In this document: positions 34,769-43,203 of the stretch, piece by piece
Numbering within the stretch: the first letter of the stretch is position 1
How the letters are laid out: every line of letters starts with the position of its first letter
Source of the DNA: CAZIOH01 sp964540815
GTDB lineage: Bacteria; Myxococcota_A; Polyangia; Fen-1088
DNA: 48,284 bases
NCBI GenBank assembly: GCA_964540815.1
Contig: CAZIOH010000046.1
Coordinates: 1 to 48,284, forward strand
Reading direction: 5' to 3'
Notes under the pieces: generated by a model
What the model was told of the DNA's origin: nothing
The model's database searches: none
The model's input: only the letters and a program-made list of their open reading frames with translations
Made by a program: the position numbers and the translations under genes

Positions 34769-34803
34769 TTGCAAGTATGAAACACCTCGTCTCATGATTG
34801 CAA
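34769..34803. promoter_or_regulatory. 35-bp dyad, probable PrpR operator
   Basis: TTGCAA at each end, then ATGA/TCAT and AC/GT in inverted order, give 12 of 17 matched positions per arm around a 5-base centre. The dyad ends 5 bp before the prpR start and about 80 bp upstream of the sigma-54 promoter of prpB. That suits both autorepression and activation. Confidence 0.65.
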
Positions 34804-34882
34804 TGGTTCCCATCCGGGAGCGCCAGCGCCGGATCCCCGCGTCGCGCGCCGCGATCGCGGGTTCACGCCGGGGTCTGGTCTC

Positions 34883-34898
34883 CGGTACACGCCTTGCA
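34883..34898 (+). promoter_or_regulatory. Sigma-54 (-24/-12) promoter of prpBCDE
   Basis: CGGTACACGCCTTGCA matches the consensus TGGCACN5TTGCA at 9 of 11 fixed positions, with GG and GC exactly 10 bases apart. Transcription would start near 34910, giving a leader of about 125 bases before prpB. The adjacent regulator is a sigma-54 activator, which supports the call. Confidence 0.65.
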
Positions 34899-35034
34899 CA
34901 CGTGTCTTTTCCGGAAACGCAATCTTGCACGGTACCGCTCCGCGACGGCGTGAGGTCACGAGGGGGCAGGGCGGAAGCGGTCCCGATGGCGACCCGAGCG
35001 CGACCGATCGCGCCCAGACCGGAAGGACGTGTCC

Positions 35035-35988
35035 ATGGACGGCACCTCGACGACCAGTGACACCGTGCTACGCCAGGCCCCCGAGCCAGGCGTGCGCGCG
35101 GCGGAGACCCCGGGGCAGCGGTTTCGTGCCGCCCTGGCCGGGGAGAGGCCCCTCCAGATCCCCGGGGCGATCAACGCCAATCACGCGCTCCTGGCCCGAC
35201 GCGCAGGGTATCGGGCCATTTATCTATCGGGGGGAGGGGTCGCCGCCGGCTCGCTCGGCGTCCCGGATCTTGGCATCACCGGGCTCGAGGACGTCCTCAT
35301 CGACGTGCGGCGGGTGACCGACGTCTGCGACCTGCCCTTGCTCGTCGATGTCGACACCGGCTTCGGCGCCTCGGCCTTCAATGTGGCGCGCACCACCCGG
35401 AGCCTCATCAAGGCGGGAGCCGCCGCGATGCACATCGAGGATCAGGTGGGAGCCAAGCGCTGTGGCCACCGACCAAACAAGGAGATCGTCAGCACCTCGG
35501 AGATGGTCGATCGCATCAAGGCCGCCGTCGACGCGCGGACCGATCCGAGCTTCTTCATCCTGGCCCGCACCGACGCGGTGGCGGTCGAGGGCCTCGACGC
35601 CGCCCTCGAGCGCGCCGCGGCCTGCGTCGAGGCGGGGGCGGATGGCCTCTTTCCCGAGGCCCTGACCGAGCTCGCGTCTTACCAGCGGTTCGTCGAGGAG
35701 CTGAGGACGCCGGTCCCGGTGCTGGCCAACCTGACCGAGTTCGGTCAGACCCCGCTCTTCTCGCTCGCCGAGCTCGGCCGCGTGGGGGTGCGGATGGCGC
35801 TCTATCCACTGTCGGCCTTCCGCGCGATGAACCGGGCCGCCGAGACGGTCTACACCGCCATCCGGCGCGAGGGGACCCAGGCCAGCGTGGTGCCGCTCAT
35901 GCAAACCCGCCAGGAGCTGTACGACTCCATCGGTTACTGGGAGTACGAGGCGCGCCTGGACGCGCTGTTCTCGCGCGAGAAACCCTGA
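35035..35988 (+). CDS. prpB: 2-methylisocitrate lyase
   Basis: 317 residues from ATG 35035, with AAGGA 7 bases upstream; GTG 35029 is too close to that site. PrpB splits 2-methylisocitrate into pyruvate and succinate in the last step of the methylcitrate cycle. The catalytic signature KRCGH is at 141-145, preceded by the metal-site region LVDVDTGFG (103-111) and IEDQ. LAGERPLQIPGAINANHALL at the start and SIGYWEYEARLD at the end are family-typical. The first ~28 residues are a variable extension. It is the first gene of prpBCDE, with 27 bp to prpC. Confidence 0.93.
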   Translation: MDGTSTTSDTVLRQAPEPGVRAAETPGQRFRAALAGERPLQIPGAINANHALLARRAGYRAIYLSGGGVAAGSLGVPDLGITGLEDVLIDVRRVTDVCDLPLLVDVDTGFGASAFNVARTTRSLIKAGAAAMHIEDQVGAKRCGHRPNKEIVSTSEMVDRIKAAVDARTDPSFFILARTDAVAVEGLDAALERAAACVEAGADGLFPEALTELASYQRFVEELRTPVPVLANLTEFGQTPLFSLAELGRVGVRMALYPLSAFRAMNRAAETVYTAIRREGTQASVVPLMQTRQELYDSIGYWEYEARLDALFSREKP

Positions 35989-36015
35989 GCCGCCCTCACC
36001 CCGCAGGAGACGAAC

Positions 36016-37245
36016 ATGCACGCAAATCTCGTTGGGACACCGTTCGCCGAGCCCGCACCCGCGCCCGCGCTCACGCCGGGGCAGCCAGCAGCGGCCCAGA
36101 GCCCGGCTTCGGCCCCGAAGTCCAAGAAGTCGGTGGCGCTGTCGGGCGTCGTGGCCGGCAACACGGCGATCTGTTCGGTCGGTCAGGCGGGAAACGATCT
36201 GCACTACCGCGGCTACGACATCCTCGATCTGGCCGAACGGGCCGAGTTCGAGGAGATCGCCTTCCTCCTCATCCATGGCAAGCTGCCCACGGCCGCCGAG
36301 CTCGGGGCCTACCGGCGCAAGCTGAGGTCCGGGCGCGGCCTGCCGAGCGTGATGCGCGCGGTCCTCGAGACCCTCCCCGCGGCGGCGAATCCGATGGACG
36401 TGCTTCGCACCGGGGTCTCGTTGCTCGGGTGTCTGCTGCCCGAGGCGGAGGGGCATCCGGCGGCCGGGGCGCGCGAGGTCGCCGATCGGGTGTTGGCCTC
36501 GCTCGGCTCGATGCTGGCGTACTGGTACCACTTCAGCCACGACGGCCGCCGCATCGATCCCGAGACCGATGACGACGGGGTCGCTGGTCACTTCCTGCAC
36601 CTTTTGCATGGCGCGCCGCCCGGCGTGCAATGGGTGCGCGCCATGAACACCTCCCTCATCCTGTACGCGGAGCATGAGTTCAACGCGTCGACCTTCACCG
36701 CCCGGGTGATCGCCGGGACGGGCTCGGACATGTACTCCGCCATCGCGGGGGCCATCGGCGCGCTGCGCGGCCCCAAGCACGGCGGGGCGAACGAGGCGGC
36801 CTTCGAGATCCAGACCCGCTATGACGCGCCCGACGAGGCCGAGGCCGACATCCGCCGTCGGGTGGAAGCGAGAGAAGTGATCGTCGGGTTCGGGCACCCG
36901 GTGTATACGCTGTCGGATCCGCGCAACCAGGTCATCAAGCGGGTCGCGGGGCAGCTCGCGGTCGAGGCGGGAGACGGCAAGATGTTCGAGGTCGCCCTGC
37001 GCCTCGAGGCCGTCATGTGGGACGCCAAGCACATGTTCCCGAACCTCGATTGGTTCAGCGCCGTCGCCTACCACCTGATGGGGATCCCCACCAGCATGTT
37101 CACCCCGCTCTTCGCGATCGCCCGCACGGCCGGCTGGGCCGCGCACATCATCGAGCAGCGGAGCGACAACAAGATCATCCGCCCGGCGGCCAACTACGTC
37201 GGACCGGACGACCGGACCTTCGTCCCGGTCGCGGAGCGGGCATGA
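36016..37245 (+). CDS. prpC: 2-methylcitrate synthase
   Basis: 409 residues; GGAGA lies 6 bases before ATG 36016. PrpC condenses propionyl-CoA with oxaloacetate. Citrate synthase-fold landmarks include LHYRGYDILDLA, the catalytic His220 in AEHEFNAS, His255 in GPKHGGANE and GFGHPVYTLSDPR. The first ~37 residues are a Pro/Ala-rich extension not usual in the family, whose members are about 370-390 residues long. The end overlaps an ATG at 37242, an alternative start for prpD. Expression is presumably from the sigma-54 promoter upstream of prpB. Confidence 0.93.
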   Translation: MHANLVGTPFAEPAPAPALTPGQPAAAQSPASAPKSKKSVALSGVVAGNTAICSVGQAGNDLHYRGYDILDLAERAEFEEIAFLLIHGKLPTAAELGAYRRKLRSGRGLPSVMRAVLETLPAAANPMDVLRTGVSLLGCLLPEAEGHPAAGAREVADRVLASLGSMLAYWYHFSHDGRRIDPETDDDGVAGHFLHLLHGAPPGVQWVRAMNTSLILYAEHEFNASTFTARVIAGTGSDMYSAIAGAIGALRGPKHGGANEAAFEIQTRYDAPDEAEADIRRRVEAREVIVGFGHPVYTLSDPRNQVIKRVAGQLAVEAGDGKMFEVALRLEAVMWDAKHMFPNLDWFSAVAYHLMGIPTSMFTPLFAIARTAGWAAHIIEQRSDNKIIRPAANYVGPDDRTFVPVAERA

Positions 37246-37298
37246 GCCCGTCGCCCGAGCTCGGCCATGCCGTCGGCCACACCAAAGGAACGCCCGCC

Positions 37299-38759
37299 AT
37301 GTCCGCACTCCCCTCCCACGGCTCGAGCCCCCGCCCCGACCCCGACCGCGTGCTGGTCGACATCGTCGACTACGCCATGCGGTACGAGGTCACCAGTTCC
37401 CGCGCCTACGAGACCGCGCGCCACTGCCTGCTCGACGCGCTCGGCTGTGGGCTCGAGGCCCTCGACTACCCCGCGTGCACCAAGCTCCTCGGCCCGATCG
37501 TCCCCGGGACCGTCGTCCCGAACGGTGCGCGGGTGCCGGGGACGTCGTTCCAGCTCGACCCGGTCCAGGCGGCCTTCGATCTCGGCGCCATGATCCGCTG
37601 GCTGGACTTCAACGACACCTGGCTGGCGGCGGAGTGGGGGCACCCGTCGGACAATCTCGGCGGAATCCTGGCGGTGGCCGACTGGCTGAGCCGGACCGCG
37701 GTGGCCGTCGGTGACAAGCCGCTCGTCATGCGCGACGTCCTCACGGCCATGATCAAGGCCCACGAGATCCAGGGGTGCCTGGCCCTCGAGAACAGCTTCA
37801 ACCGGGTGGGGCTCGATCACGTGGTGCTGGTCAAGGTCGCCTCCACCGCGGTGGTGGGGGTGCTGCTCGGCCTCACCCGCCCACAGATGATCAATGCGGT
37901 CTCGCAGGCCTTCGTCGACGGCCAGAGCCTGCGGACCTATCGCCACGCCCCCAACACCGGCTCTCGCAAGAGCTGGGCGGCTGGGGACGCCACCAGCCGA
38001 GCGGTTCGCCTGGCGCTCATCAGCCGCACCGGAGAGATGGGCTATCCGTCGGTGCTCACCGCCAGGACCTGGGGCTTCTACGATGTCTCCTTCCAGGGAC
38101 GGGCGTTCGAGTTCCAGCGGCCCTACGGCTCGTACGTCATGGAGAACGTGCTCTTCAAGATCAGCTTCCCGGCCGAGTTTCATAGCCAGACGGCGGTCGA
38201 GGCCGCCATGACCATCCACGCGGCCCTGAAGCGAGAGGGCAAGAGCCCGGCGGAGATCCGCAAGATCACCATCCGCACCCACGAGGCCTGCCTTCGCATC
38301 ATCGACAAGCAGGGCCCGCTCGCCAACCCCGCCGATCGCGATCATTGCGTGCAGTACATGGTCGCCGTCCCCATCCTCTTCGGCCGGCTCACCGCCGCGG
38401 ACTACGAGGACGCGGTCGCCCGCGATCCCCGGATCGACGAGCTGCGCGAGAAGATCGTGTGCGTCGAGGACCCGCGCTTCACCGCCGACTACCACGATCC
38501 GGAGAAGCGCAGCATCGCCAACGGGCTCACGGTGGAGCTCACCGACGGCCGCACGCTCGACGAGGTGGTGGTGGAGTACCCGATCGGCCACATGCGCCGG
38601 CGGAAGGAGGGGTTGCCCCTGCTCGAGGACAAGTTTCGAACCAACCTCGGTCGGCGGTTCGCGCGCCGGCAACAGGACGCGATCCTGACCGTGTCGCTGG
38701 ATCAGGCCAGGCTCGAGGCGACCCCGGTGCAGGCCTACGTGGATCTCTACGTGACGTGA
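37299..38759 (+). CDS. prpD: 2-methylcitrate dehydratase
   Basis: 486 residues from ATG 37299, the usual family length (E. coli PrpD is 483). An in-frame ATG at 37242, overlapping the prpC stop, would add 19 residues. Family blocks are very well conserved: DALGCGLEALDYPACTKLLG, PGTVVPNGARVPGTSFQLDP, MIRWLDFNDTWLAAEWGHPS and SYVMENVLFKISFPAEFHSQ. PrpD dehydrates 2-methylcitrate to 2-methyl-cis-aconitate. No AcnD/PrpF pair is present, so the iron-sulfur-independent PrpD route is used; the hydration step would need an aconitase encoded elsewhere. Confidence 0.94.
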   Translation: MSALPSHGSSPRPDPDRVLVDIVDYAMRYEVTSSRAYETARHCLLDALGCGLEALDYPACTKLLGPIVPGTVVPNGARVPGTSFQLDPVQAAFDLGAMIRWLDFNDTWLAAEWGHPSDNLGGILAVADWLSRTAVAVGDKPLVMRDVLTAMIKAHEIQGCLALENSFNRVGLDHVVLVKVASTAVVGVLLGLTRPQMINAVSQAFVDGQSLRTYRHAPNTGSRKSWAAGDATSRAVRLALISRTGEMGYPSVLTARTWGFYDVSFQGRAFEFQRPYGSYVMENVLFKISFPAEFHSQTAVEAAMTIHAALKREGKSPAEIRKITIRTHEACLRIIDKQGPLANPADRDHCVQYMVAVPILFGRLTAADYEDAVARDPRIDELREKIVCVEDPRFTADYHDPEKRSIANGLTVELTDGRTLDEVVVEYPIGHMRRRKEGLPLLEDKFRTNLGRRFARRQQDAILTVSLDQARLEATPVQAYVDLYVT

Positions 38760-38832
38760 GCTCGGCTCCGGGACGGCCGCAGAACCCCCGTGTCGATGTC
38801 GCTCACCCAGTCAGCCCGACGGAGGAGACAAG

Positions 38833-40758
38833 ATGAAAGCCCCCATCCCCATCCCCATCCCCATCCCCACCACCAGCCTGCGTGCGTTTCACGAGCGGTC
38901 GATCACCGATCGCGAGGGCTTCTGGGGGGAGCAGGCCGGGCTCATCCACTGGCACAAGCCCTTCTCCCAGGTGCTGGACTACAGCCGTCCGCCCTTCGCG
39001 CGCTGGTTCGTCGGGGGCGAGACCAACCTCTGCTACAACTGCATCGACCGGCACCTGCCCACCCAGGCGGACAAGCCCGCTCTCATCTACGTCTCGACCG
39101 AGACCAACGTCGAGCGCACCTACACCTTCCGTGAGCTGCACCGGGAGGTCATGTCCATGGCGGCCATCCTCCAGGAGCTCGGGGTGGGGCGGGGCGATCG
39201 CGTGTTGCTGTACCTCCCGATGATCCCGGAGGCCGCCATCGCCATGTACGCCTGCGCGCGCATCGGTGCCATACACTCGGTGGTGTTCGGCGGCTTCGCG
39301 GCCTTGAGCTTGGCGCGCCGGATCGACGACGCCACGCCCCGGTTGATCATCTCGGCGGATGGCGGCTCGCGCGGCGGCAAGGTGATCCCCTACAAGCCCG
39401 CCCTCGACGAGGCCATCGAGCACGCGCAGCACAAGCCCGAGCACGTGCTGCTCGTCGATCGCAAGCTGGCGGAGATGACCCGGGTGGCGGGCCGCGACCT
39501 CGACTACCAGCCGCTGCGTGAGCGACATCGCGATGCCGAGGTCCCGGTCACCTGGCTCGAGTCCAACGAGGTCAGTTACACCCTCTACACCTCCGGCACC
39601 ACCGGCAGACCGAAGGGGGTGCAGAGGGACGTGGGCGGCCACGCGGTGGCCCTGGCGGCCTCGATGAAGTACATCTACTGCGGGAAGGCCGGCGAGACCT
39701 ACTTCTCGAGCAGCGACATCGGGTGGGTGGTCGGGCACTCCTACATCATCTACGGTCCCTTGCTGGCCGGCATGGCCACCCTCATGTACGAGGGCCTGCC
39801 GATCTCTCCCGATCCCGGCATCCTGTGGCGGCTGGTGGAGAAGTACCGGGTGACCGTGATGTTCTCGGCGCCCACCGCCATCCGGGTCCTGAAGCAGCAG
39901 GACCCCGCCTGGCTGAGCAAGTACGATACCTCCAGCCTGCGCGCGCTGTTCCTGGCCGGCGAGCCGCTCGACGAGCCGACCGCGCGGTGGATCAGCACCG
40001 GGCTCGGGCGCCCGATCATCGACAACTACTGGCAGACCGAGACCGGCTGGCCCATCTTGACGCTCGCCCACGGGATCGAGAAGACCCCGAGCAAGTTCGG
40101 CAGCCCGGGAATGCCCATGTACGGATACGACGTCCGGCTGCTCGACATGGAGACCGGCGAGGAGCTCGGCATTCACCAGAAGGGCGTGGTGGCGATCGTG
40201 CCACCTTTGCCTCCCGGGTGCCTGCAGACGCTGTGGGGCGACGACGCTCGCTTCGTTCGCACCTACTTCAACTCGATCCCGGGCCGCCTGGTCTATTCCA
40301 CCTTCGACTGGGGGATCCGGGACGAGCACGGCTACACCTTCATCCTCGGACGCACCGATGACGTCATCAACGTGGCCGGCCACCGCCTGGGCTCGCGCGA
40401 GATCGAGGAGTCCATCAACGGCCTCCCGGCGGTCGCCGAGTGCGCCGTGGTGGGGGTGGCCGACGCGATCAAGGGTCAGGTCGCGGTGGCCTTCGTGGTC
40501 CTGAAGGACCCCACCGAGGGCGAGCAGCGTGCCACGCGGGAGCGAATCTCCCGGGAGATCCTGGCCCTCGTCGACCACCAGCTCGGGTCGGTGGCCAGAC
40601 CCGCCAAGGTGCACATCGTCGGCGCCTTGCCCAAGACGCGCTCGGGGAAGGTCATGCGCCGGACCATCCAGGCGATCTGCGAAGGCCGCGATCCCGGGGA
40701 TCTCAGCACCATCGACGAGCCGCAAGTCTTGCGGCAGCTCCAGGCTGCTCTCGCCTGA
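38833..40758 (+). CDS. prpE: Propionate-CoA ligase
   Basis: 641 residues with a strong GGAGGAGA before ATG 38833. PrpE activates propionate to propionyl-CoA through an adenylate. The AMP-binding motif is YTSGTTGRPKGVQRD, followed by NYWQTETGWP, WGIRDEHGYTFILGRTDD and the C-terminal TRSGKVMRR, whose Lys is the catalytic and acetylatable one. Residues 4-12 read PIPIPIPIP, encoded by four CCCATC units. It is the last gene of prpBCDE, and its presence means the cell can use free propionate. Confidence 0.93.
   Translation: MKAPIPIPIPIPTTSLRAFHERSITDREGFWGEQAGLIHWHKPFSQVLDYSRPPFARWFVGGETNLCYNCIDRHLPTQADKPALIYVSTETNVERTYTFRELHREVMSMAAILQELGVGRGDRVLLYLPMIPEAAIAMYACARIGAIHSVVFGGFAALSLARRIDDATPRLIISADGGSRGGKVIPYKPALDEAIEHAQHKPEHVLLVDRKLAEMTRVAGRDLDYQPLRERHRDAEVPVTWLESNEVSYTLYTSGTTGRPKGVQRDVGGHAVALAASMKYIYCGKAGETYFSSSDIGWVVGHSYIIYGPLLAGMATLMYEGLPISPDPGILWRLVEKYRVTVMFSAPTAIRVLKQQDPAWLSKYDTSSLRALFLAGEPLDEPTARWISTGLGRPIIDNYWQTETGWPILTLAHGIEKTPSKFGSPGMPMYGYDVRLLDMETGEELGIHQKGVVAIVPPLPPGCLQTLWGDDARFVRTYFNSIPGRLVYSTFDWGIRDEHGYTFILGRTDDVINVAGHRLGSREIEESINGLPAVAECAVVGVADAIKGQVAVAFVVLKDPTEGEQRATRERISREILALVDHQLGSVARPAKVHIVGALPKTRSGKVMRRTIQAICEGRDPGDLSTIDEPQVLRQLQAALA
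38842..38865 (+). repeat. Four CCCATC hexamers at the prpE N-terminus
   Basis: Four perfect CCCATC units begin at codon 4 of prpE and encode Pro-Ile pairs. Each unit is two codons, so copy-number change stays in frame. Confidence 0.88.
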
Positions 40759-40778
40759 AGCCGCCGGCTTCGCCGCGC

Positions 40779-40800
40779 CCCGCGGTCGGACTTCCGCGGG
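40779..40800 (+). terminator. Hairpin after prpE
   Basis: CCCGCGG (40779-40785) pairs with CCGCGGG (40794-40800) around an 8-base loop, 20 bp after the prpE stop. There is no U-run. It may end the prp transcript. Confidence 0.4.
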
Positions 40801-40839
40801 CGACCGGTCTTGGCGTGCGCGATGCACGCACACGCTCCG

Positions 40840-41520
40840 ATGACGCCGCACGAGAAAGACTCCAGGAGCTTCCTTCGAAACGCCGTGGAAACAAGGGAGT
40901 CATGGCGAATCGACGAGACCCACTCGACGCTGACCTTCCGCCTGCGCCACCTGGCCCTGCCGGACATCGAGGGACACTTCGACTGCTGGGGCGGCGTGGT
41001 GCTGCTCGATCGGTCCGAACCAGATCGCTCCGCGGTCCGGCTGTGGGTCGATCTGTCCAGCATCGAGACCGGTTCCGCCAAGCTCGACGCCGCCATCCTC
41101 GAGACCGAGCTCTTCGACCTGCACTGGGAGCCGGCCGTGGTCTTCGACAGCACGAGCGTCGAGATCGATGACGCGGGCCATGCCACCGTCATCGGCCAGC
41201 TGGCGGTGCACACCTTTCGCCACGAGGTCCGCGTGGTCATCGAGGCTCGTGACCCGCGGCGCGAGGACGCCGGGGCGAGGCGGCTCGTGTATGTCGCCCG
41301 CGCCTCGGTCGACCGCGCCACCTTCGGCCTTCGCCGGAGACGACACATCGTCGATTGGTTGGCCGAAAGATGTCTGGCCAACGCGATCGAGATCGCCGCC
41401 CACGTCGAGATCGCGCGCGACCTCGGCACGACCCTCGATCCGGTCGTCCGTCCTCCCGCGCTCCAGCCCATGGCAAAGCCCAGCGCAAAGCCCACTTCGG
41501 CGGGCGGCTCCACGCGCTGA
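40840..41520 (+). CDS. YceI-like lipocalin-fold protein
   Basis: 226 residues from ATG 40840; ATG 40822, TTG 40810 and GTG 40885 are alternatives and none has a clear ribosome site. The sequence SWRIDETHSTLTFRLRHLAL is the usual opening of YceI domains, followed by GHFDCWGG, DLSSIETG and ILETELFDLHWEPAVVFDST. GQLAVHTFRHEVRVVIEA matches the strand after the ligand pocket. YceI proteins bind isoprenoid or amphiphilic ligands. No signal peptide is visible, so it may be cytoplasmic, unlike E. coli YceI. It follows prpE at 81 bp and is probably not part of that pathway. Confidence 0.8.
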   Translation: MTPHEKDSRSFLRNAVETRESWRIDETHSTLTFRLRHLALPDIEGHFDCWGGVVLLDRSEPDRSAVRLWVDLSSIETGSAKLDAAILETELFDLHWEPAVVFDSTSVEIDDAGHATVIGQLAVHTFRHEVRVVIEARDPRREDAGARRLVYVARASVDRATFGLRRRRHIVDWLAERCLANAIEIAAHVEIARDLGTTLDPVVRPPALQPMAKPSAKPTSAGGSTR

Positions 41521-41527
41521 ACGGCGA

Positions 41528-42808
41528 TCACATCCGTTTGAGGCGCCTCAGCTCGACCGCCCGCCAGGCGGTCACGGCCACCGTCAGGAGGGTCATCACG
41601 CCTCCGAAGACCACGCTCGGCACGAGCCCCAACACCCGCGCCGCGACCCCGCTTTCGAAGGCCCCGAGCTCGTTCGAGCTGCCGATGAAGAAGCCGTTGA
41701 CCGCGGAGACCCGCCCCATGAGGTGCGGCGGCGTGAAGGACTGCACCAGGGTCGCGCGGACCACCACCGAGACGTTGTCGAAGCCTCCGCTCACCGCGAG
41801 GAGCAGCAGAGAAAGTCCGTACCAGCGCGAAAACGGAAACGCGATCCAGCAGAGCCCGAACCCGGCCACGCACAGCAACAGGGTCCGTCCCGTGTTGCCC
41901 GGCGCCGGTCGATGCGCGAGCCAGATCGAGACCAGCACCGAGCCGAGGGCCGGGGCGGCGCGCAGCCAGCCGAAGCCCACCGCGCCGACGTGGAGGACGT
42001 CGCGCGCGAAGATGGGCAGCAAGGCTGGCGCCCCGCCGAAGAGCACCGCGAAGAGGTCGAGGCTCATGGCGCCAAGGACGATCTTCTGCGCGAACACGAA
42101 GCGGACACCCTCGCCGAGGCGGGCCAGCACCTCCCGCAGGCTCGACGTCCCCGCGTTCCCGCCGACGGCAGGCTGACCAGCCGAGCGCGACCGGATGAGC
42201 GGGAAGTAACAGAGCCCCACCAGCATGAGCACCAGCTCGGCGCCATACGCCGCGCGATACCCGAAGCGGAGCAGCAGCCCGCCGAGCGCCGGTCCCGCCA
42301 CCTGGGCAAAATGGAATCCGCCGCTGCGCCAGGTGCTGGCGTTGGCGTAGACCTCGCGTGGAACCAGCTCCGCCGCCAGCGCCAGGTACGCCGGACGGTA
42401 GAACGCACGCGCCAGCCCGCTCACGACCTGGGCCGCATACAGGACCGCCACCGCGCGGACCCCGCCCCCCCAGCTTGCGCCCAGCAACCCAGCCGCGCTC
42501 AGCAGCAGCGCGCCCTGGGACCAGGCGCAGATGGTCCGGCGCGAGGCGTGATCCGCGACGTAGCCGCCGTAGAGGGTGAGGCCGAGGAAGGGCAAGGCCT
42601 CGGCCAGCCCGATCAGCCCCAGCGACAACGGATCGTGCGTCAGCGCGTAGACCTGCCACCCGAGGACCGCAGTCTGGATCTGCATGGCCATCGTCAAGGC
42701 CAGGCTGCCGAGCAAGAACCAGCGATACTCCCGGTGGCGCAGCGCCTGGTATGGGTCGTGGGCGATCGCGGCCGGCGATGCGGTGGCTGCAGGGCGATCG
42801 GTGATCAT
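41528..42808 (-). CDS. MFS exporter (EntS-like)
   Basis: A 426-residue major facilitator protein with about 12 hydrophobic segments, starting at ATG 42808. The opening YQALRHREYRWFLLGSLALT and the loop LYGGYVADHASRRTICAWSQ (motif A type) resemble the EntS/MFS_3 group, which includes siderophore exporters and macrolide efflux pumps. SFTPPHLMGRVSAVNGFFIG is typical of the second half. The substrate cannot be read from the sequence and there are no siderophore genes nearby. It converges on the YceI-like gene with 7 bp between stops. Confidence 0.85.
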   Translation of the reverse strand: MITDRPAATASPAAIAHDPYQALRHREYRWFLLGSLALTMAMQIQTAVLGWQVYALTHDPLSLGLIGLAEALPFLGLTLYGGYVADHASRRTICAWSQGALLLSAAGLLGASWGGGVRAVAVLYAAQVVSGLARAFYRPAYLALAAELVPREVYANASTWRSGGFHFAQVAGPALGGLLLRFGYRAAYGAELVLMLVGLCYFPLIRSRSAGQPAVGGNAGTSSLREVLARLGEGVRFVFAQKIVLGAMSLDLFAVLFGGAPALLPIFARDVLHVGAVGFGWLRAAPALGSVLVSIWLAHRPAPGNTGRTLLLCVAGFGLCWIAFPFSRWYGLSLLLLAVSGGFDNVSVVVRATLVQSFTPPHLMGRVSAVNGFFIGSSNELGAFESGVAARVLGLVPSVVFGGVMTLLTVAVTAWRAVELRRLKRM

Positions 42809-43203
42809 TCGGGCGGCGACCCGGCGTCAAGCCGAGGAGACGACAGGCTACAGGTGAAGGCCGCGGTCGCGCAACCGATGCCCCGTCGCCGGCCCGTCGC
42901 CGCGGCCGTCACAGCTGGCGATCGGTTGGGATTCTTTTTCGTCCACGGCCGCGGCACTTGAATGCAAACTCACCCAGGGAGGCACCAACCGGTCCTGACG
43001 GACCGGCTCTGGGGGTCCAAGGAGGGTCGACATGCATGCTCGAGCTCGCGCCACGCGGATTGCAGTCGCCGACGACCACCAGGATGGCCTCGAAGCGAGG
43101 AATGTCCGCGAGCCGGTGGGGGCATGCCCCGGAGATCGGAACCCCGGTGCGGGTGATCACGGGCCTTGCTCGGATCCCTCGGGCTCGGATCGAACGGGCC
43201 GCC
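42809..43203. other. Divergent spacer or extended 5' end of the kinase gene, 395 bp
   Basis: This lies between the MFS start (42808, minus) and the chosen kinase start. The kinase frame stays open back to 42958, and ATG codons at 43081 and 43102 are possible starts. Third-position G/C over 43081-43203 is about 78%, lower than in the gene body, so part may be leader sequence. Nothing else is recognised. Confidence 0.45.
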
